Positions 6,170 through 8,338 of a stretch of 8,338 nt of DNA are shown here, in pieces. How positions within the stretch are numbered: position 1 is the first letter of the stretch; each line of letters starts with the position of its first letter. A program made the translations under genes and the position numbers. This stretch comes from Pseudorhodoplanes sp. (GTDB lineage Bacteria > Pseudomonadota > Alphaproteobacteria > Rhizobiales > Xanthobacteraceae): NCBI GenBank assembly GCA_008933495.1, contig WBUW01000107.1, positions 1-8,338 on the forward strand, written 5' to 3'. The notes under the pieces were generated by a model, which searched no databases, had not been told where the DNA came from, and saw nothing but the letters and a program-made list of their open reading frames with translations.

Positions 6170-6969
6170 TTGCGCGCCACGGGCGCAGAACCGGCCGCGG
6201 CCGTCGGTGCCGGCAGGTCGATTCCAAGCTCGCGGGCCACATTTCCTTTCCGCACGCTGTGCTTTCGCCATGAATGCCAGAGCATGGTGAGAACGAGCCA
6301 GGTTTTGAAGATGGTCATTTTGAGCTTGACGCGCGAGCTTGCATCCGGCCGCGGCGTCAGGCGCGCGGGAACCTGCACGAAGGTTTTGCAGCGCCCCAGA
6401 AGATACGTCAGGGTTGCGAGATGATAACGGTTATCGACCGGCAGCGGGCCGATTTCGCGAACCACGCTCACCGGAAAAACATAAAGACTGTGCGCGTCGC
6501 GTATGTTGGCTTTGGTGATGACCCGCACGAGCGCCGTGCAGGTCCACGACATCACCCGCCGTATCAGGCTGCGCTCTTCCAGGTTCGAGCGGTAGGAAAT
6601 GACCAGATCGGCCTTGCCGACGGCGGCGAACACCGCTTTGAGCGCATCCCTGTGAAAGGCGTTGTCGCCGGGCACCAGCGTTATCCAAGGGTAGCGCGCG
6701 CGCCCGACGCCGTTTTCGAAGGCCTTCCCGACACCGATATTCCGTCCATGATGGACGACCGTGACGCCCGGAAACGCGCCGGCCAGGCGATCGGCGATCT
6801 CGCCGGTGGCGTCCGTGCTGCCATCATCCACGAGGATGACCTCGAATTCGTCCAGCAGACTCGCTGCCACCTCCATGACCTCTTTCACCGTGGTCGGGAG
6901 GCGGGCCTGCTCATTATAGGCAGGCACGACAATGGTCAGTTTTCGCCGTATTTCGGCAGGAGGAGACAT
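6157..6969 (-). CDS. Family 2 glycosyltransferase, dolichyl-phosphate-mannose-synthase-like fold
   Basis: The 270-aa product starts its GT-A fold at LTIVVPAYNE (residues 11-20), followed by VILVDDGSTD (44-53, donor base and ribose binding) and WITLVPGDNAFH (95-106), where D102 takes the place of the DxD aspartate. No convincing membrane segment is seen, so the enzyme is probably cytosolic or peripherally bound. The C-terminal 20 residues are Ala/Pro rich. ATG 6969 was chosen because conserved sequence begins just after it; the frame is open to 7116, but that part is not coding-like. The ribosome site is poor (GGA directly before the ATG). It converges on the methyltransferase at 4926-6113 with 43 bp between stops and diverges from the methyltransferase at 7244. 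A glycan or lipid-linked sugar role fits the neighbours; donor and acceptor are unknown. Confidence 0.88.
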   Translation of the reverse strand: MSPPAEIRRKLTIVVPAYNEQARLPTTVKEVMEVAASLLDEFEVILVDDGSTDATGEIADRLAGAFPGVTVVHHGRNIGVGKAFENGVGRARYPWITLVPGDNAFHRDALKAVFAAVGKADLVISYRSNLEERSLIRRVMSWTCTALVRVITKANIRDAHSLYVFPVSVVREIGPLPVDNRYHLATLTYLLGRCKTFVQVPARLTPRPDASSRVKLKMTIFKTWLVLTMLWHSWRKHSVRKGNVARELGIDLPAPTAAAGSAPVARKSRE

Positions 6970-7243
6970 TCCGATGTCTGATTGGCCGTGACCGATGCGC
7001 GGTCTGTATACACTGGCATAATGAGAAAATAAAATGCCAAATGCCTGCGGCCGGATGGTGCGGTTCTTTGCAGGCGCGTTCGGCCGCACGTTGCCGCGTG
7101 TTTTTGGGCTTGCCATGTTTGGAGATCGTCTTCACACAGTCCGCGGCGGCAACGGGACCGCCTAATTTCGCTCTTTCGCATTTGCCGATCGCCGACATCA
7201 GGACCCAACGAAATATCGACTGCGCAATCCAGGTGACGAACGA
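6970..7243. promoter_or_regulatory. Divergent intergenic region with probable promoters
   Basis: This 274-bp gap separates the minus-strand glycosyltransferase from the plus-strand methyltransferase. An AT-rich patch lies at about 7003-7040. Read on the minus strand, TTTATT and TATACA are spaced by 17 nt and could serve as -35 and -10 for the glycosyltransferase, a weak match. At 6973-6988 the sequence GATGTCTGATTGGCCG is a near copy of the last 13-bp unit plus its flank (3828-3844), lacking one C. No ORF inside the gap looks real. Confidence 0.35.
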
Positions 7244-7936
7244 ATGTCCACACGGAAAATGAGGGACCCGGTCAACCAGCCGAACGTCGAATTCGCCGAG
7301 ACACGCGGATCGATCAAGCTCGGGCTTCTGAAGAGCCGCGAATGGATCTACGACCCGCGACGGTTTCTCTTCTCGCAGGCACGCTACAAGTTTGCCGCCA
7401 AGATGCTTGCCGGGCGCCAGAACGTGCTCGAGATCGGCTGCGGCGACGCCTTCAACGCACCCATTATCAAGCAGGAAGTGGAACGCCTGACCGTCACCGA
7501 TTTCGATCCGGAATTTATCGCCAGCGCGCTGGCCCACATGCCGCCGGAATATCCTTACACCGCGCTCGTCCATAACTTCGTCGAAGCCACGCTGCCGCAG
7601 AAATTCGATGCGGCCTATCTGCTCGACGTCCTCGAGCACGTCGACGCCGCGGACGAAAAAACCTTTATCGGAAACATCATGGCCTCGCTCACCGACGACG
7701 CCGTCATGGTCGTCGGCATGCCCTCGCTCGAATCGCAGGCCTATGCGTCGGAAGGCAGCAAGGCGGGGCACGTCAATTGCAAAAGCGCGCCCGACCTCAA
7801 GGCGCTCATGCAGAGCTTTTTCCGCGCCGTGTTCATGTTCAGCATGAACGACGAGGTCGTCCATACCGGCTATCACAAGATGGCGCACTATATCTTCGCG
7901 CTGTGCGCGCACCCGATCCCGCATGACCGGCGCTAG
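7244..7936 (+). CDS. Class I SAM-dependent methyltransferase
   Basis: The 230-aa product has the motif I glycine loop VLEIGCGDA (residues 61-69), an acidic DFDPEF at 86-91 for SAM ribose binding, and FDAAYLLDVLEHVD (121-134), a typical motif II region of small-molecule or sugar methyltransferases of the Methyltransf_11/23 type. No signal peptide or membrane segment is present, so it is cytosolic. AGGTG ends 8 nt before the ATG and supports the start. It is not close to the methyltransferase at 4926-6113: it lacks the GHLAYY N-terminus and the long C-terminal part. It stands downstream of a 274-bp divergent region and 99 bp before a TPR-like gene on the same strand, so it may start its own operon. 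The methyl acceptor is unknown. Confidence 0.87.
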   Translation: MSTRKMRDPVNQPNVEFAETRGSIKLGLLKSREWIYDPRRFLFSQARYKFAAKMLAGRQNVLEIGCGDAFNAPIIKQEVERLTVTDFDPEFIASALAHMPPEYPYTALVHNFVEATLPQKFDAAYLLDVLEHVDAADEKTFIGNIMASLTDDAVMVVGMPSLESQAYASEGSKAGHVNCKSAPDLKALMQSFFRAVFMFSMNDEVVHTGYHKMAHYIFALCAHPIPHDRR

Positions 7937-8035
7937 CACTCCGGCCGCCGGGACCGCGCGGCAAGGAGGCGCCGGCCCGATCCGGACGCATGACGTCCGT
8001 TCACGCAAGCCCGGCACCGTAGGATAAGGCACGCC

Positions 8036-8338
8036 ATGCGGTCGCCCGACGAACTCGCCGCACTCGTCCGCTCGACGCACTGGCGCTTCGAGACCGCGCG
8101 CATGGCGTTTCGCGGTGAGAACCGGCGCGTGCCCGATGTCTATGCCGAGGCGATGTCGCTTCTGCGCGAGGGCACCGACGGCGGCCGCCAGCAGGCGGCA
8201 CGGATATTTCAGGCCATCCTGGATTCGGCGCCCGAATTTGCCGAAGGACATTTCCAGTTGGCGCGCATTCATGCGCTGGCCGGCGCGCCGGACAAGGCGC
8301 GGCCGTTCGCAGCCAACGCGGCGGCGATGGACGCCGAG
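8036..8338 (+). CDS. Partial TPR-like protein, N-terminus
   Basis: An ATG at 8036 with a strong ribosome site (TAAGG, 6 nt spacing) opens 101 codons that run off the right edge without a stop. Residues from about 40 onward read as tetratricopeptide-type helix pairs: AARIFQAILDSAPEFAEGHFQLARIHALAGAPDKARPF has the small/large hydrophobic spacing of the TPR consensus. TPR modules bind protein partners; in glycan clusters they may also precede a sulfotransferase or glycosyltransferase domain, but nothing after residue 101 is visible here. The 99-bp gap before it (7937-8035) shows no clear terminator, so co-transcription with the methyltransferase at 7244-7936 is possible. Confidence 0.75.
   Translation, partial: MRSPDELAALVRSTHWRFETARMAFRGENRRVPDVYAEAMSLLREGTDGGRQQAARIFQAILDSAPEFAEGHFQLARIHALAGAPDKARPFAANAAAMDAE

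Noticed and set aside
7041..7262. 73-codon plus-strand ORF before the methyltransferase at 7244
   Set aside because: No ribosome site, mixed composition and overlap with the well-supported start at 7244; treated as intergenic.
7937..8035. GC-rich dyads considered as a terminator between the methyltransferase and the TPR gene
   Set aside because: No stable stem followed by a T-run could be built; only scattered GGCGCC-type matches are present.
6914..8272. 452-codon open frame on the minus strand across the intergenic region and the methyltransferase at 7244
   Set aside because: It spans real genes on the other strand, shows shadow composition, and overlaps the start of the glycosyltransferase at 6969.

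Overview
The window looks like chromosomal DNA of a GC-rich proteobacterium, most likely an alphaproteobacterium. I base this on the high GC content, the strong GC bias at third codon positions (which creates long antisense shadow ORFs) and the flavour of the proteins. No ribosomal or taxonomic marker is present, so the lineage is an inference. No rRNA, tRNA or CRISPR array was found.

Layout: (a) Positions 1-86, minus strand: the first 28 codons of a gene running off the left edge. Its N-terminus resembles that of the methyltransferase at 4926-6113. (b) 249-1340, plus: a radical SAM enzyme with an SPASM/twitch-like C-terminal cysteine cluster. (c) 1346-3789: an inserted block that reads entirely on the minus strand. 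It holds two predicted secreted cysteine-containing proteins (1342-1569 and 1788-2462) and an IS1380-family insertion sequence (2501-3789) whose transposase has an internal out-of-frame deletion. (d) 3790-3841: four tandem copies of a 13-bp unit, ATGTCTGACTTAG. A fifth copy lies at 1333-1345 on the far side of the block. (e) 3829-4881 and 4926-6113, plus: a membrane-anchored family 2 glycosyltransferase and a SAM-dependent methyltransferase. (f) 6157-6969, minus: a second family 2 glycosyltransferase. (g) 7244-7936, plus: a second, unrelated SAM-dependent methyltransferase. (h) 8036 to the right edge, plus: the start of a TPR-like protein.

The host genes (radical SAM, two glycosyltransferases, two or three methyltransferases, TPR protein) look like an accessory cluster that builds and decorates a glycan, a glycolipid or a modified peptide or small molecule. 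The product cannot be named from sequence alone.

The most striking feature is how the mobile block sits in this cluster. The radical SAM stop and the glycosyltransferase start can each be written as ATGTCTGA, so before the insertion the two genes probably overlapped by those 8 bases as one translationally coupled operon. The block lies exactly at that overlap and is flanked by the same 13-bp sequence on both sides. The order IS end, transposase, IS end, same-strand passenger genes, repeat is that of an ISEcp1-type one-ended transposition unit. A second 13-bp tandem duplication, also over a stop codon, occurs at 6144-6169.
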